DNA of 64,000 bases from Thamnaconus septentrionalis (Eukaryota > Chordata > Actinopteri > Tetraodontiformes > Monacanthidae), in contig CM020511.1 of NCBI GenBank assembly GCA_009823395.1, positions 13,231,501 through 13,295,500 on the forward strand, in the 5' to 3' direction. The notes under the pieces are model-generated. The model had not been told where the DNA came from and searched no databases. It worked only from the letters and a program-made list of their open reading frames with translations. Shown one piece after another: positions 40,051 to 52,545 of the stretch (positions are counted from its first letter, which is position 1; each line of letters starts with the position of its first letter). The position numbers and the translations under genes are program-made.

Positions 40051-41394
40051 CCTTCCCTGGAATGCTTGTTGACTTGCCAAATGGTTGTTTGTAAGTCAGC
40101 GCGTGGGCCAAATCTTATCAGTGTTCGACACCTCTCCGTGTTATCAGAGATGAAGCTGAGATTATGGTCGTCTCTCTTGGTCCAAGAATAGATCCCTGAA
40201 GGCAATACATCCAGTAATAGAACAGGAATAAGGCTCACCTGGTGCATGCTCTTGGGGAATGTATGCAGCATTTGTGATGTCACAACAGGCTGATTTCCAG
40301 ATGGCATTTTTTAAATTAGCAAATACCACCCAAAAGCAGAGCGAGCAAAAGTAGCAAAGAAAGCACCTTTTCTCATCTCTTGAGAGTTTGTTGACAGGCA
40401 AGAGGCACAACGTTATTGATAAAGTGAATTTTGCAGAGTACGGACCCTTTAAGCTCTAACCTGCATTTCAGCAACAGGTGTGCAAATTTATTACATCACT
40501 GGCTGACATTCTTGAATTTAAATCAGCACCAAGAAAAACAGGCCGAGCGAGCTGGAATAAATGCAGACATCTCAAGGGTAAAGTTCGGGATGAGAGTGGT
40601 GAAAAAATATTATTTCAGCCAGTTCAACCGAGGAGCACTTGCTTGCCGCAATTAAGGCAGCGTTGATTTGCCAAACTCTGCATGCCGACTGAATTTTTCA
40701 CTCAGTCCAGACCCGACTTTGCACCAAAAGGCCAAGTCCGCATCTTCTTGGAGGCTTTTCGCCAAATTCAGAGAGCAATTTTTCAGGCCTGGGCTCTAGA
40801 AAACAATCACTCGATGTCCGAATCATCAAGTGTGTTTTGACATGCAAATCTGGCCCGGAGTGAGCTTCCAGCCGACCTCTTTCAGAGACTTGGGTGGGCT
40901 CCCGAAATACCTCCGTTAATTTGACATGAGCTGATTTGGAGGATTCCAGTGTTATTCCTGCTCTTGGCCGTGTGGACTCACATGTGAGGCGTGAGGCTGA
41001 CGGAGGTCTTCCCAGAGCTGTTATGAGAGCTGATGTGAGACAACGGTCGACTGTGCCTGGAGCTAAAGAGAGGAAGGAGCAGATTGAGGTAGAGGAAAGG
41101 GAGATTTAGACGGGGTAGGAAGGTAAATTACGTGAGTGACGGGAAGAGGTGGAGAGGAGGGCAGGGGAGTACGGGGGGACGGGGTGTTGGGGGTGGAGGG
41201 GAGGGCGCGAGGAATGTAAATCCAACTTGCAAAGGTCTCGCCTGGTGTGTGTGAGCTGTCCAGAGGTGTCAGTTCGACATCCACTGCGTGTCTTCCCCTG
41301 GACCGACAAATCCATCCATCTATTGCTGTGTTGGAAGTCCCAGAGTTTTGACAGCTGTGCTTGGAGTGCTGTGACTGCAGTCTAGAGGGAAGGG

Positions 41395-41537
41395 TGTGTG
41401 CGAGCATATGTGTAAGTGTGCATGTGTGTGTGTGTGTGTGTGTGTGTCTGGCTGGCTGTGTGTGTTGTCTGATGGTTGGTGTGCAGCATCTCCCAGTGTG
41501 TGTGTGTGTGTATGTGTGTGTGTGTGTGTGTGTGTGT
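41395..41537 (+). repeat. Compound TG microsatellite block
   Basis: Two main TG runs (41423-41447 and 41496-41537) separated by ctggctggctgtg and a short unique segment. The 182-codon minus frame across this block is an artefact. Confidence 0.95.
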
Positions 41538-42499
41538 CCGTGTCCGCGCGACCGTAGAGGTCCCACCCTTGGAGTTAGAGGAACATGTGTGTAACAACAA
41601 TAAAAAAGCATAAATTTGATTTATGTGCCGCGTGTTGTGGCCTTGCTGAGGCTCAACATGGGTTTAGCCCGAAACCGGACACTCACTTTAGCTCCGTGGA
41701 TGGGCAAGAAACAACAAAAGATAGTGAAACTCACTGTGAGGCTTCATGGACAAAATCCAGCCGGTGAAACAAATACCTTTATCGTGAGACCCTTATGAAT
41801 CCTTTAGCACCGTGTTCAGACGCAGCTGTGTCCACAATCTACTGACATAAATAAAAGTGGACGCAGATTTCACATACCTCAACAAATGAGGCAGGAATAT
41901 CGCAGGTATGGGTTCTGCCTTCCCCCACAAGGAACCAGACACTAGAAACAGCCATGATAAATTTGTTCTTCGCTATAGTCAGATTGTTTAGACAATCATC
42001 AACTCGGCACGCCAAATGGAACGTTTTCTTAATTATTTGGATTTACTTCACATCTCTATCTGGTACAGAGCCCAGGGACAGAGGATGTAATGTTTGGAAG
42101 GTGGTTGAAAGAACTTTCAGTCTATCACCTGTGGACTAATCGGACGACTGCCACTTCAACCACGTAGCTGCAACTTTTCTCTTTGTCTTGGTGCAAACTG
42201 GTGACATCATCTGCATGGAACCACCCAATAGCCAGAAAACCAGACAATACTAAAGTCAAAACTTGTTGTCCATTAATCGATGAATGTCTTCAAGTTTCTT
42301 TTTTGTTTGTATTTTAACCAAAATTACTACTAAAGCATAAAGGCTTGAGCAACCGCTAACTTCACAGTCATTTCAGTAACTAAGGGCTGCTAAACACTTT
42401 AATTTTATTATTGTTATGAAGAACTGAGGGAGCTAGCTGAAGTTTAGCATGTGACACTCAACGACAACAGCTCATTTCCCCAGAAATAACAGGCTTTCC

Positions 42500-42690
42500 T
42501 TATCTAATCCATCCATCCATACATCCATCACACCTTGGAGTGAGAATCTACCACAGGGCAACATGGAGACACTGATAACCCATCAGTCTCACAGCTACAA
42601 ATCACTGCGAACAATTAGCCTCACGTGTATATATTTAGACTGTGTAAGGAAGTCAATGTACCTGGAGAAAAAAAAATGCAGATTCATGGT
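42500..42690 (-). mobile_element. L2-type LINE 3' end fragment
   Basis: Read on the minus strand it runs from tttctccaggtacat through cacagtctaaa, gcctcacgtg equivalents and tgttgccctgtgg, and ends in a gatggatg-type tail at about 42508-42530. This order matches the 3' end of fish L2-clade LINEs as I know it. It is heavily diverged and 5' truncated. Confidence 0.65.
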
Positions 42691-43269
42691 CATCTGCATG
42701 GTCATCTGAAACTTGAGTAAGTTGTAGCAATCGAAACCCAAATTTTTAGCGCTAGCAGTGCTATTGCCTGAATGGACAACAAGAAGCAGCTTGGTGAAAA
42801 AGGCTGAATTTGCGTTCGTTGCAGGGTTGTTGAGGACATCAGTATAGAAGGCTTTGCAGAAAAAACAGGGGCCTTCAGGAGATCACTCCATCTGATTTTA
42901 GAGCAAGAATAACTGCTTGTGTGGCAGCTGAAGCACTGCGGATCAGATTGCTTTTGTTCGACTAAAGCAAAACAGAAAATCATTTTTGCGAGGGATCCAG
43001 GGGGATGTGCGGCTAAGGCTTAGTCAGGGAAACACCCAACACTCCCAGATTGTTTGTAGCTGCAGCCAACCGGGATACAATTCCAAAAAAGAATCTATTA
43101 CTGCACGACAGAAAACTCCCATCTTTAGACTGTGACAGAAGAAAGATTGCCCACACTCTTCGTCATGGACTTCAGCAACATGTTTGAAAATGATAGTGTA
43201 CTATGCAAACTCATTTTAAATTGGCCCCACTATATAAACAACAGACTTTTTCAGCTTTTTAACATGAAT

Positions 43270-43412
43270 TTCAACTAACACATTCATTCATCTTCTATAC
43301 CCGCTTATTCCAATTCCGGGTCACGGGGGTCTGCTGGAGCCTATCCCAGCTGTCTTAGGGCGAAGGCAGGGTACACCCTGGACAAGTGGCCAGTTCATCG
43401 CAGGGCTCAACT
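43270..43412 (-). mobile_element. L2-type LINE 3' end fragment
   Basis: On the minus strand the order is gcgatgaactggccac, ccagggtgtaccctgcc, agctgggataggctcc, cgtgacccgg, aataagcggg and an atgaatgaatg tail. This is the classic teleost L2-type 3' terminus and is well preserved. No reverse transcriptase sequence accompanies it. Confidence 0.85.
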
Positions 43413-43649
43413 AACACAACAAATACAAAAAATGACAACTTGTGCATTTCTAGGTGGGCTGGCTTTTTCTGTTACTGTGCTTGGAAGAGTCGTTTGGATT
43501 TTGGTCGACTTTCTACATCACAAGTTAAGCTGATTATCATAGTAACATTTCTGCAGCCTTGGGCAAAGCTTCACTACAAATAGCCATCTTTCCAGCTAGC
43601 TGGTGTTACAAGTCTCAGTATGAGATCCTGTTAATGGATTTTATGTTCG

Positions 43650-43717
43650 CTGTTGAAACAGGAATAACTGGTTGAGACACAAGCGACTGTTTTCTCTCTT
43701 ACAAGCCTCCTCAGGGG
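43650..43717 (+). repeat. 68 bp direct repeat, copy A
   Basis: The copy contains tgttgaaacaggaataactg and gcctcctcagggg. It matches 44144-44211 at 64 of 68 positions by eye. The pair may be the ends, or internal copies, of one inserted element of about 560 bp. Confidence 0.85.
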
Positions 43718-44143
43718 GATTTTTGTATCCATTCCATAATTCCATAAGTGTTTTAAACAAATTCCTTATGTACTAGCTGAATACGTGCACAAAGCACAAG
43801 GCTAAGGGGGAAAAAATATGGTCCCTCTGAGAGAGCTTAACATGGAGTCAGTAGAAAAACGGAACATTATTTAACACCATCTTATAATTAGTCTTTTTAC
43901 ACATATGGTATAAATTATCCAGAGCCTTAGAGGTAAGTGTCTTGTTTTTCCGTGAGAAACAGGAGCAGGACGAGTTCGCCATTTTACAAGGCACGGGAAA
44001 ACACCGGACATGCTGTACAGTTATGAATACGGTTACAAACCCTCTAAAAAGTCTAGCTAGCGCCTCAAAACTGAATCGTAGTTATACATAACAAGATCAA
44101 TCATCGGTACGTGTCATTTAGTACACTTGAAATTGGCACCAAC

Positions 44144-44211
44144 CTGTTGAAACAGGAGTAACTGGTTGAGACACAAGCGACCGTTTTCTCTCTTCCAAGC
44201 CTCCTCAGCGG
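44144..44211 (+). repeat. 68 bp direct repeat, copy B
   Basis: This is the second copy of the repeat at 43650-43717 in the same orientation, starting 494 bases further on. The four differences are A/G, T/C, A/C and G/C. The sequence between the copies has no recognisable coding content. Confidence 0.85.
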
Positions 44212-44744
44212 AAGTAGCTTCAATCCGCGTTAGTGACACGGTTAGTGACTGAGAGATAATGCTGCACTGCCGCCTAGTGACCAACCAAAGAATGTTGGTT
44301 TAAACATGAGACGATTATTTTACATTAATTAGTTTCCTTTAAAAAAATAATACAAATTAATTCATGATAAATCACAAATGTGACAATACACTTTGTGTGC
44401 GTCACACTAGCAATAGCAATGAGCGCCTGGTCAATCACAAGGGAGTGAACTGTTCCAAATTAGAGCCACGGATGGAGCAAGTGGGGAAAGAAGGGAAGGA
44501 TCAAAACAGCCTCTTCAGGCTGAGTTAAAGAAAGAATTTTGTTAAGGCGGAACTGGCTGAAACTAGGAGGGTTTTTTTTTTTTGAGCAAAGATTCCTTGT
44601 TTATTGCTGGAAGTGCTCCACCAAAATTAATTCGATAAATCTGGAAATGAGAAAAGGGATAGGACCCCTTTAAAAAAAAAAAAATAATAAAAATTGCATT
44701 CGGATGCAATAATCAGATCTTTGACTCTGACATCCATGCAAAAA

Positions 44745-44860
44745 GCTGAAAGTTTCTGTTTTCCATCCATCCATTCATCCATCCATCCATCTATCCAGTT
44801 CTTATCACCACTTCTCCGATAATCAAGGTCACAGAGTGTGGGAGCCTGGGACATGGGTGT
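44745..44860 (-). mobile_element. L2-type LINE 3' tail fragment
   Basis: A (CATC)n run at about 44762-44796 is followed by ccacttctccgataatcaag and gtcacagagtgtgggagcct. This is a degenerate copy of the same 3' terminus as the two upstream fragments and has the same orientation. Confidence 0.6.
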
Positions 44861-45029
44861 TTCCTATAAAATGGTAAAATAAAGGTCTCTATTATCTCTA
44901 TCAAAACTGATTTGGCCAACATTTTTTTTTTAATCCTACAAAAACAACAACAACAACAACAAACAAACAAACAAAAAAAAAACCCTAGTCTAGTATTTCT
45001 TTAATGATGTTGCAGCTGGAGTTCATTTT

Positions 45030-45340
45030 GTCCTGAGCGGTGTAGCGGAGGGGGTGGAGCTCGGGAATATAGCAGGAATGCGTTAGCGGGCGTGAGGCAG
45101 CTGGTGGCTGAGCCCCACTGGGTCGCAGGGAGGAAGGCAGGGCCAGCCACATGAGCCTCAGCTGATTCACACGGCCGATGCCGTGCGCACACTCAACATG
45201 CTCTCCTTCACATATGAGAGCGGGATGGAAGAGGAAGATAGTGATTATGAAGCCCAGAGTGGCTGTGAAACAAGCGTGATGCTCATTCGAAGGGACATGC
45301 TAATCATCCTTGAGCCTGATATGTGATTCGCCTGCCAAAA
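45030..45340. promoter_or_regulatory. Candidate conserved non-coding block
   Basis: Repeat-free, about half GC, with cacatgagcctcagctgatt, cacatatgagagcggg and catgctaatcatccttgag. Short minus-strand frames across it lack splice context and known motifs. Confidence 0.28.
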
Positions 45341-45879
45341 ATTGCAAAATTAGTGATAATCACAGAGGTCAGCGGGATCCTCCGAGGCTTTTATTTTTTA
45401 TTATTTTTTTTGACAAAAAAAATAAGAAGCCGTTGAATGAACGTTAGGGCGGCTGGCTCTCAACCCAGAGCTAATAAGGCAGCCTGTGTTATTGTAATTC
45501 GAGCCACGCAAAGCCAGAAGTTGTTATTTCTTACTGTAACCAGATCAACACCAATTACCATCAAAATCAGCAGCTGCGTCACCGTGACGACAGGGCAAAC
45601 ACTCAAGTTTCTGACTTATCAACTTTATAGCAGTGTTATGGCGCAGTAAAACACTGACATATCCAGGGCGGCGGAGATTTTATAGCAGGTGCTTCAGCTC
45701 CTGTTTGCTCTCCAAACGTTGGGTTTGGGGGGGTTGATTATCAACTCATGAGGGGAATTAATGAATATTTCAAGACGAATGCCTCTGCCTGGTCCCTGTG
45801 CTGGTTCCACTGTTGCATTGCAACAAAAATGTATTCAGATCGGGGTGCTTACTTGAGCTCAGCGCCTCTTTTGTTGCAT

Positions 45880-46025
45880 CAGGCCAGAGAGCAGGGTTGA
45901 CCTGCAGCCCTCCAATGAAATGATAATCCTGTTGTTTTAATTCAGAGCTCCTTTAGCAATCATCATGATAATCTTTATTGTTATTTTTATATCCGTCCAA
46001 GTTGTTTCAGGTAGACATGTGGAGA
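45880..46025. promoter_or_regulatory. Candidate conserved non-coding block
   Basis: Contains gaaatgataatcctgttgtt, ttttaattcagagctcc and caatcatcatgataatcttt, with several TAAT/ATGAT cores suited to Hox/TALE factors. Role inferred. Confidence 0.3.
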
Positions 46026-49000
46026 GTTTCTCTCACGTGCATGCCCCCGCCCAAAACCCCCACATTGGTTTGTCTAAGAATCTCATAAAAGCACAGGACT
46101 TCCTGCAGCCTTTTAATGACACGCCGTACAATGTCATCAGCTGAGTCACATAAACACTCCCTGACATGCCAGAGCAAAAGGAGCTAAATCTCCTTTTATG
46201 AGAAGCGTTCTCATATCTTACGAGCAAAACGTTTTTTTTTTTTTTTTTTTGCTGTGTCGCTGAGAGGCTTTCGGGGAAATTAAAACCATACCTGCAGACG
46301 GAAAAAAGAGGAAAACAAGAGCATCTCAGTGAGTGCGGATTATTTAAAGCACATAAACACTGCGTGTCTGCAGCAAAGTGTTCCCGGCATGTGTTGCATA
46401 TTTTCAAGTTCAGTTTGGGCAGTTTGCCAAATGACATGCAAGCCAGCGCCATCTCAACAATTCCTCTCACGTCACCTGTTGTGTGACGCCCTCAGCTGGC
46501 CAGAAGTGGAACATAACCGTTCTGCAAATTAGTTCAAAATAAAAGCGAGCTTGCCTTCTTTTTTTTTTTCTTCCCCTCCTCAATTTCAACATCAAACGGG
46601 GGATGTGCAACAGTTTGTACAAGAGCACAACAGGTGCTGTGTGGTGGGAACAAATTCCTAACCCCTATCCCACCCCTCACTGGAAAATTTGAATCACAAC
46701 TTACAAATTATCAAGGATTTGGCCATCTGAAAGATATTAACGCCATTAAACGATAAAGGTCAACATGTTGACATTGTTTTGCAGAGCAGGTCTGCTTCTC
46801 ATTGAGGCGAAAGGCAGTTTCCCCCTGAATATTGAGAATGTCCTGTTACTCAAAGCAATTAAATAGTCCATTAAATTGGGCCAATATGAGCTGCTGCACT
46901 ATAGTGAACATGTAAGCAAGGTTCATTAGAATGTGGAAACGCTGAAAGTTGGGAGATTTAGAGTCTCTCTCTCTCTCTCTCTTTCTCTCTCTTCCTCAGT
47001 CTCAGGCCGCCTATTTAAACCCGCCCCTCCCGTCCTTCCCCTGGTTATTGTTGCGGAGCGCGGGGCTGTGGCGTTTGCTCTGCTCCAGCTGAGAGGAGAG
47101 CACCTACTGGGCTTTTCCCATGATGTCGGGAGCCGCTCGACCCCAGGCCCGGTTGGCAGGCAGTGTAAAAAAAAAAGAAAAAAAAAAAGGGCCCCGGGCT
47201 ACTCACCCCCCACACCCACTCCCCCGACTTCCCTGAGGCCTCCTGAGCCCCCCACACACACCTCCCTCCCTTCCTCCCCTTGAGGTTTCCTCGCAAGTCA
47301 TGATCTGGACCGTAAATTAGTACCGAGAGGAAGAAAAAAAGAGAGAAAAAAGTTCTGTAAGATGAAACTGGGTTTTCTGCGTGTATCAGCGCACGACTCA
47401 GGGGAGACAAGAGAGAAGAAGCAGGCAGTAAATCCGCTGGAGTCCACTGATAGCGCCTGTTTGCACAGCCACTGCCGCTTCCTTTGATCAAATGGCCAGG
47501 GGGAGCGGGGGGTCGTGTGGCGCTGCCGAAGGTCAGCTATATATTACACTCCTAAAAGTGATTACTGAAATTCTTAAGTGAAACCATTCTGCTGCCAGGG
47601 TGTGCTCTAATCCCCTGCAGCGTTGTCTGGGCCGGGGCCGGGGCCTCGGATCTGCTCTCCTTCACCCCCTCCCCTCCCCCCAAGCCCCCTCCTCCTCCTC
47701 CTCCTCCCCTCTCCCCCCACCCCCTTCCCAACTTGTGTTTTCTATCATCAGAGCGAGCCCAAAAAGAGCCCCCTACATGGAAACATAGCCTATCCGGTTG
47801 CAATATCAAATGCCGCGGCTCGCAACAGATGGGCGTGCGTGGGGAGGAGAGGTAGTTGTCGCCGGGCAGAAATATGCGCGCACTTCAAAAAAGGTCAGGG
47901 GAGCAAATTAAGGGTTAGGCATTGGACACGACAGTAAGTGGCCTTCAACATCAGAAACAGAGTAAACAATGTCTGGATTGGGTTTCGCGTCTTTTCCTCC
48001 GTGTTGGCACACACGGAGACGGACCCCCCCACGTCCCTCTGACACACAAACACACACACACACACACACTGCTCATCCGCCCGCTGGCTGTGCTGTAGGT
48101 ATGGCGGCGCCGGAGTAACTTAATGAACTTCTCCGGAAGATGAAAGAACCGTTTTCACCAATGGACCTGCTGTGAGGTGTTTCTTTTTTTTAAGGTGGAA
48201 AATGAATGAACGAATAATAACCTGCTAGCCGGATGTAACATTTCCTAAATCCTCTGGATTTATACAATGGATCCATCTGGTAAAGGGCCCATAGGAGGTG
48301 TTTGGGGAGCGGAGGGGAGGCAAGAATTGAACTGGGCAAACAGTCCATTGCGTCAAAGCAGACCAATCAGATTTGTTACTGTACGAGGTGCACATCACAG
48401 TGCACCATGTCGCAGTGTTTAAAGGCATGTGACATCATCCCACCCTGAGATGTTTTGTGCAGCATGTGCCCTCACAACAAACTGAAGATTCCTGTCCAAG
48501 CATCTGATTGCTCAGTGCTACTTGGGTGCAATTATTTTACATTTCTTTCTTTCCTTATTTTTGCACCACAGAAAAGACATGGTACATATGTACATATGAA
48601 TGCACAAAGGGTGGAAGAGATGCGAACAAATTGTATTGGATATTTCACAGCAAATCTTGAGAGAGCTGTCGACAAATGTTGATCTGCTCACTTGATGCTG
48701 ACATTGCAACTCTGTCAGGGCATCATTATCATTATCTGCATACACAGTGGGTTGGGGCAACATTTGCACATGTGACTTTTGGGACAAATTTCATTCCATA
48801 TATATATTGACATAGTTTTTCCTCCACACATAGTCCACAAAGAAAGGCCTTTACTGTTGTGTTTGTCATTTGTCAGGCCCTCCAGCTTATATAACACGAT
48901 CAACTGGTGCTACTGCAATACTCCAAGAGCTGCCAAATTGCAGCGGCTTCTTCCTCCTGGTCTTCTTTCCAGGGTTTTTCCGGAGCTAAATGGAGATGGC

Positions 49001-52000
49001 TGGCTATGGAATAGTAAAACAGATTGAAAGCGCTGTCTGTTTGAGGTTGGGAAGATGGATTAGCAAAATTTCACAGAACCAAATGTGAGAGCCAGTGGCC
49101 GGCCACTCCTGACGGCCACAGCAGCAATGCTTTAAAAATGAAATGCAGATGGAAATACATTGTATTTTGGTTCATTTGTAGAAATCTGTTGACACGGACG
49201 TACGAGAGTGTGTGCATGCGTACAGACATAGTGCAGTTTCTTTATTCGAGATTGATCCAGCCAACTTGATCTAAACAAGTATTACGTGAAGTTGCGCTCT
49301 AGGAAACTTAACATGCATTTGCTGATCATTACCTAAGATTGCTTTGTGTTAACTTTGGCAAAGCAGCTCTTGGCCCTGGCTCTAAAAAAGGGATGATGTA
49401 TTTCCTCTTATTTATTATTTGCACTGGGCTACTGAGAGAGGGGGAAAAAACGAAGGGGAGGGTGTGTGTGTGAGCGGTATGCCTGCGACCTGGTGCATCG
49501 CTGCCAGGAATAACAGAATGAAACTTGCTCCTCAGCCTCATTAGTGTGCAGAAAACAGTTCCCAGGAGACACAAACGGAGTGCAAATTCATTTAAAGCTC
49601 TTTACGCTGCAGGACGCTACACGCCAACTTCTCCCCTATTTCTGTTGTTTCACCCCCACCGTCAGCTTTTTTTTTTTCTTCTAAAAATGAGAACGTAAGC
49701 TGCGGGTGCGCAGGCTTCAAAAAGAGCTGCAACCCCATGTTGCACGTCTCATAAATTCTAGCAAGGGAATTCAAAGAGAAATTTATCGAGCATGGCATTC
49801 ACACATGTTGACAGTAAAGAGGTCCAACTGCACACCGGGCCTTGGGAATTTGTAGGTGCACATGGCCCCCTTTCTTCTGCTTTGAAACACCCTCTTTGAC
49901 CCTTTGTCTGCTTATGCAATGGCGTTGCCCTTTCCATTATGAAAAAGAAGGGAGAAAATTTACACGTGACACAAAAGCCCACGACAAAGTCCAATAAATT
50001 AGATGTGTCAGATGTACCATTGTAAACAGGGCCAAATTTATGTGTCCACGCTGCATGACCAGGGGTGGAGATTCAGTATTTCATGGACACTTTGTAAAAC
50101 CTTTACCCCCTCGAAGCAGGTGCGCTGTTGTCCCCAAGTAAGGCAATGCGCAATAACATCATCATTTCCCAGCATTTGTTTGAAATGAGAACAAATCCCT
50201 GCCATCTGTTTCCACCCAAAGCTGCTTTTTTCTTCAGGTGTTTGTGCAGCGATGGAGGTGTTTATGGTCTTTGGATGTTGCCTGTTTGACTGGTGTGTGT
50301 GTGTGTGTGTGTGTGTTGGTACATGGACTGCGTAGCACCAATGGGACTCAGGACCACACGCTTGGCTCCGTAGCCTATTGACACAGCTGCTATCACACTA
50401 GAATGATCTGATTCCAGGGCTGATGAATGTATCCACGCGAACTTCACCAGCAAACACACACACACACACTACTGTACACGCACAAAAAACGAGTACAGGC
50501 ACACGTCACATGTTTGTCTTTTTTACTTTACATGTCATTAAGTGCTGCTCAGACGCGGCTTGATGTTGACTTTGGTGGAGGGAGGGAGGGGCCTCCTTGC
50601 CCTTTGTCTTTGTGTGACCTCACTCACAGTGTGTGTGTGCGTACCCGTGCTTCCTCACCATCACCTTCTTCTTTGATCAACTGCTTCGCCGACTTTCGCT
50701 TGAGTTACCGCAGCCAACATTTTTTTCTTTTTGCACGGCATGTTTTTTTTTCTACTTTTCTTCTCTCTTTCTTTTTTTTTTTTTTGGAAATCCAGAGTAA
50801 TCTGGTTACTGTCCAGCTCCTCGACTCTGCAGGCCCTGAGTGTTGGAGAAAAGCTGAGAGTGAGAAAGTAAATAAAAATCTGTATGATAATAAATTGCAT
50901 CACTGGTAATTCTATCCAGCGTGGCTCTGCAGTGCAGGGGCCGGGGGGAGATGTGCTGATAACATGGGGATTGATGTAGGCCATTAAAGGAGCGTGCACG
51001 CTGGGCCTGGAGCGCTGCGTTACATTTGGCCTCGGCTGCAGCACTGTATATCAGCGTGTTGTCACCTGAGGCTGATGTCACAGCAGGTCCTTTGGCTGAG
51101 AAAACACACACACTCACACACACACAAACACACACCCTTCCCTCCATCCATCTTGGTTGGGTGGCCAGCACAGACTCACTCACTACCCACTAATGCGGCG
51201 CTCGTGTCGAGAGGTGCGCCGCGCTCTGGGTTCACGGCCTATCCCATCGTGATCCATAAGCAGCACGGGCGTTGTGCGTAACCACGGCAACCTTTTCGAC
51301 AACACATGGCGATTGGGTTCGCAGTGTGCATGACGAGAGAAAAAAAGGAAACAGAAAAAAAGTGAAACAAAAGCAGCCACTTTTGGACCAGATATTCCGG
51401 TAATGGTCAACATTTTATGGTGGGGACATTATGGAGTTGCACATAATATAAAAGAAGAGTTGTATTTGGACACACCACACATTGTTATGAGCTCATGGCC
51501 CAGCTCGAAGTCTCAGTGCAGGGTACACCTCATTTTATGTGTTTAAACAACCAGACACCATGTTCCACGAGCCAGATGGAAGGCTTCCCAAAGCCCTTTG
51601 TGTTTGTTTCACGTAGTCACCTGGTAAAGAGCCCAGAGAAAGCATATGTAAAGAAAAACAAAATTAAATATTATAGTAATGATAATATTAAATAAATAAA
51701 AATAACTCAGACGGTCTTTGGATGAACCCACAGCAAGTCACATTCGATCTAAATTTTTGATTTGAGTTGAGCCACTTGGCAACATTGAGGCTTGCTTTCT
51801 GACTTTAATAAAACTCTAGTTAAGGCCAGATGTAAAGTTAAAAACAACACAAAACACATTTTCAGTGTCATGGTTCAATCCTCTTCACTGGACCTGCCCC
51901 AAAGCTATCCGTTATCCATCAATATTTAAAACTATTGGGTCACTTTACAGTTTTAAAATTATGGTTTTTGAGATGCATTGAGACGTAAACTAGTCTCAAT

Positions 52001-52401
52001 GCTTACTATCTCTGATATCTAAATGGATATGTTTCTTCCTGTCCAATAAAGACAAACTATTTCATGTTATCCTACATAAAAAAAAATCTTTTCAAAGGTC
52101 TGCTCAAGATTTTTGGCTGCTAATAGATACTTTTCCTTACCACTGTTGCTTTTGTGCTAGCTCTTAGTGGAGACGATTGGCTTATAAAAGCGTTTTTCCA
52201 GACCACTTGACATACTAAATGCAAAAATTGTCCCAGTTGGAATAATTTCCGTCAAGCTGTTTTATAATAATGATGCCACAATCAGCGCCACTTGGACAAA
52301 ATGTCATAAGAGTCAACTAGCTCTTCAGATATAATACTAGAATTTGTTAAATAACTGGAAGAATAATGGGGGTGAAAGCCAAGTTTATGTAAACAAAATG
52401 T
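46026..52401. other. Intergenic downstream of eny2: no gene seen
   Basis: Holds C-rich/CT-rich runs at 47201-47280 and 47655-47730, short CA repeats near 48051, 50289, 50455 and 51103, a poly-T at 46231-46250 and AT-rich DNA from 51.4 kb. No exon was recognised. Confidence 0.55.
46964..46992 (+). repeat. (CT)n microsatellite
   Basis: CT run with one ttt interruption, just before a C-rich stretch. Confidence 0.95.
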
Positions 52402-52407
52402 TTTATT
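52402..52407 (-). promoter_or_regulatory. eny2: eny2 polyadenylation signal
   Basis: A canonical AATAAA hexamer on the minus strand lies about 65 bases after the eny2 stop codon. This gives a short 3' UTR, plausible for so small a gene. It is the first such hexamer downstream of the stop that I found. Confidence 0.7.
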
Positions 52408-52471
52408 TACAAAATGTGAGTTATTTTGTTGATGTGAGAAGAACAGAACAGGCAATCAATCAGAGCTCAGC

Positions 52472-52545
52472 TCAGTTGGCGTGCTGAGCTAAAAAGGCTC
52501 TGATCCTGTGGAGAAGCTCCTTCTTGACGCTGTCGGGCACCGATG
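52472..52545 (-). other. eny2: eny2 coding exon 4 with stop
   Basis: The exon follows a cctcctgcag acceptor. It encodes [18 protein letters not shown] and then LAQHAN before TGA at 52474-52472. This is the C-terminal ENY2 helix. The known family C-terminus as I recall it is AQHASL or AQHATL; here it ends AQHAN. Confidence 0.93.

Larger units (their letters stand above)
37831..42499. other. Intergenic: no gene seen
   Basis: C-rich tract at 37819-37862, AT-rich DNA, poly-A at 40028 and the TG block at 41.4 kb. The sequence at 39100-39260 (ctgccaccaagtggccaaac) recalls termini of fish DNA elements, but no paired end was found. Confidence 0.5.

Noticed and set aside
41063..41611. 182-codon minus-strand frame
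   Set aside because: It consists of TG-repeat translation and Pro/Ser-rich low complexity from a purine-rich strand.
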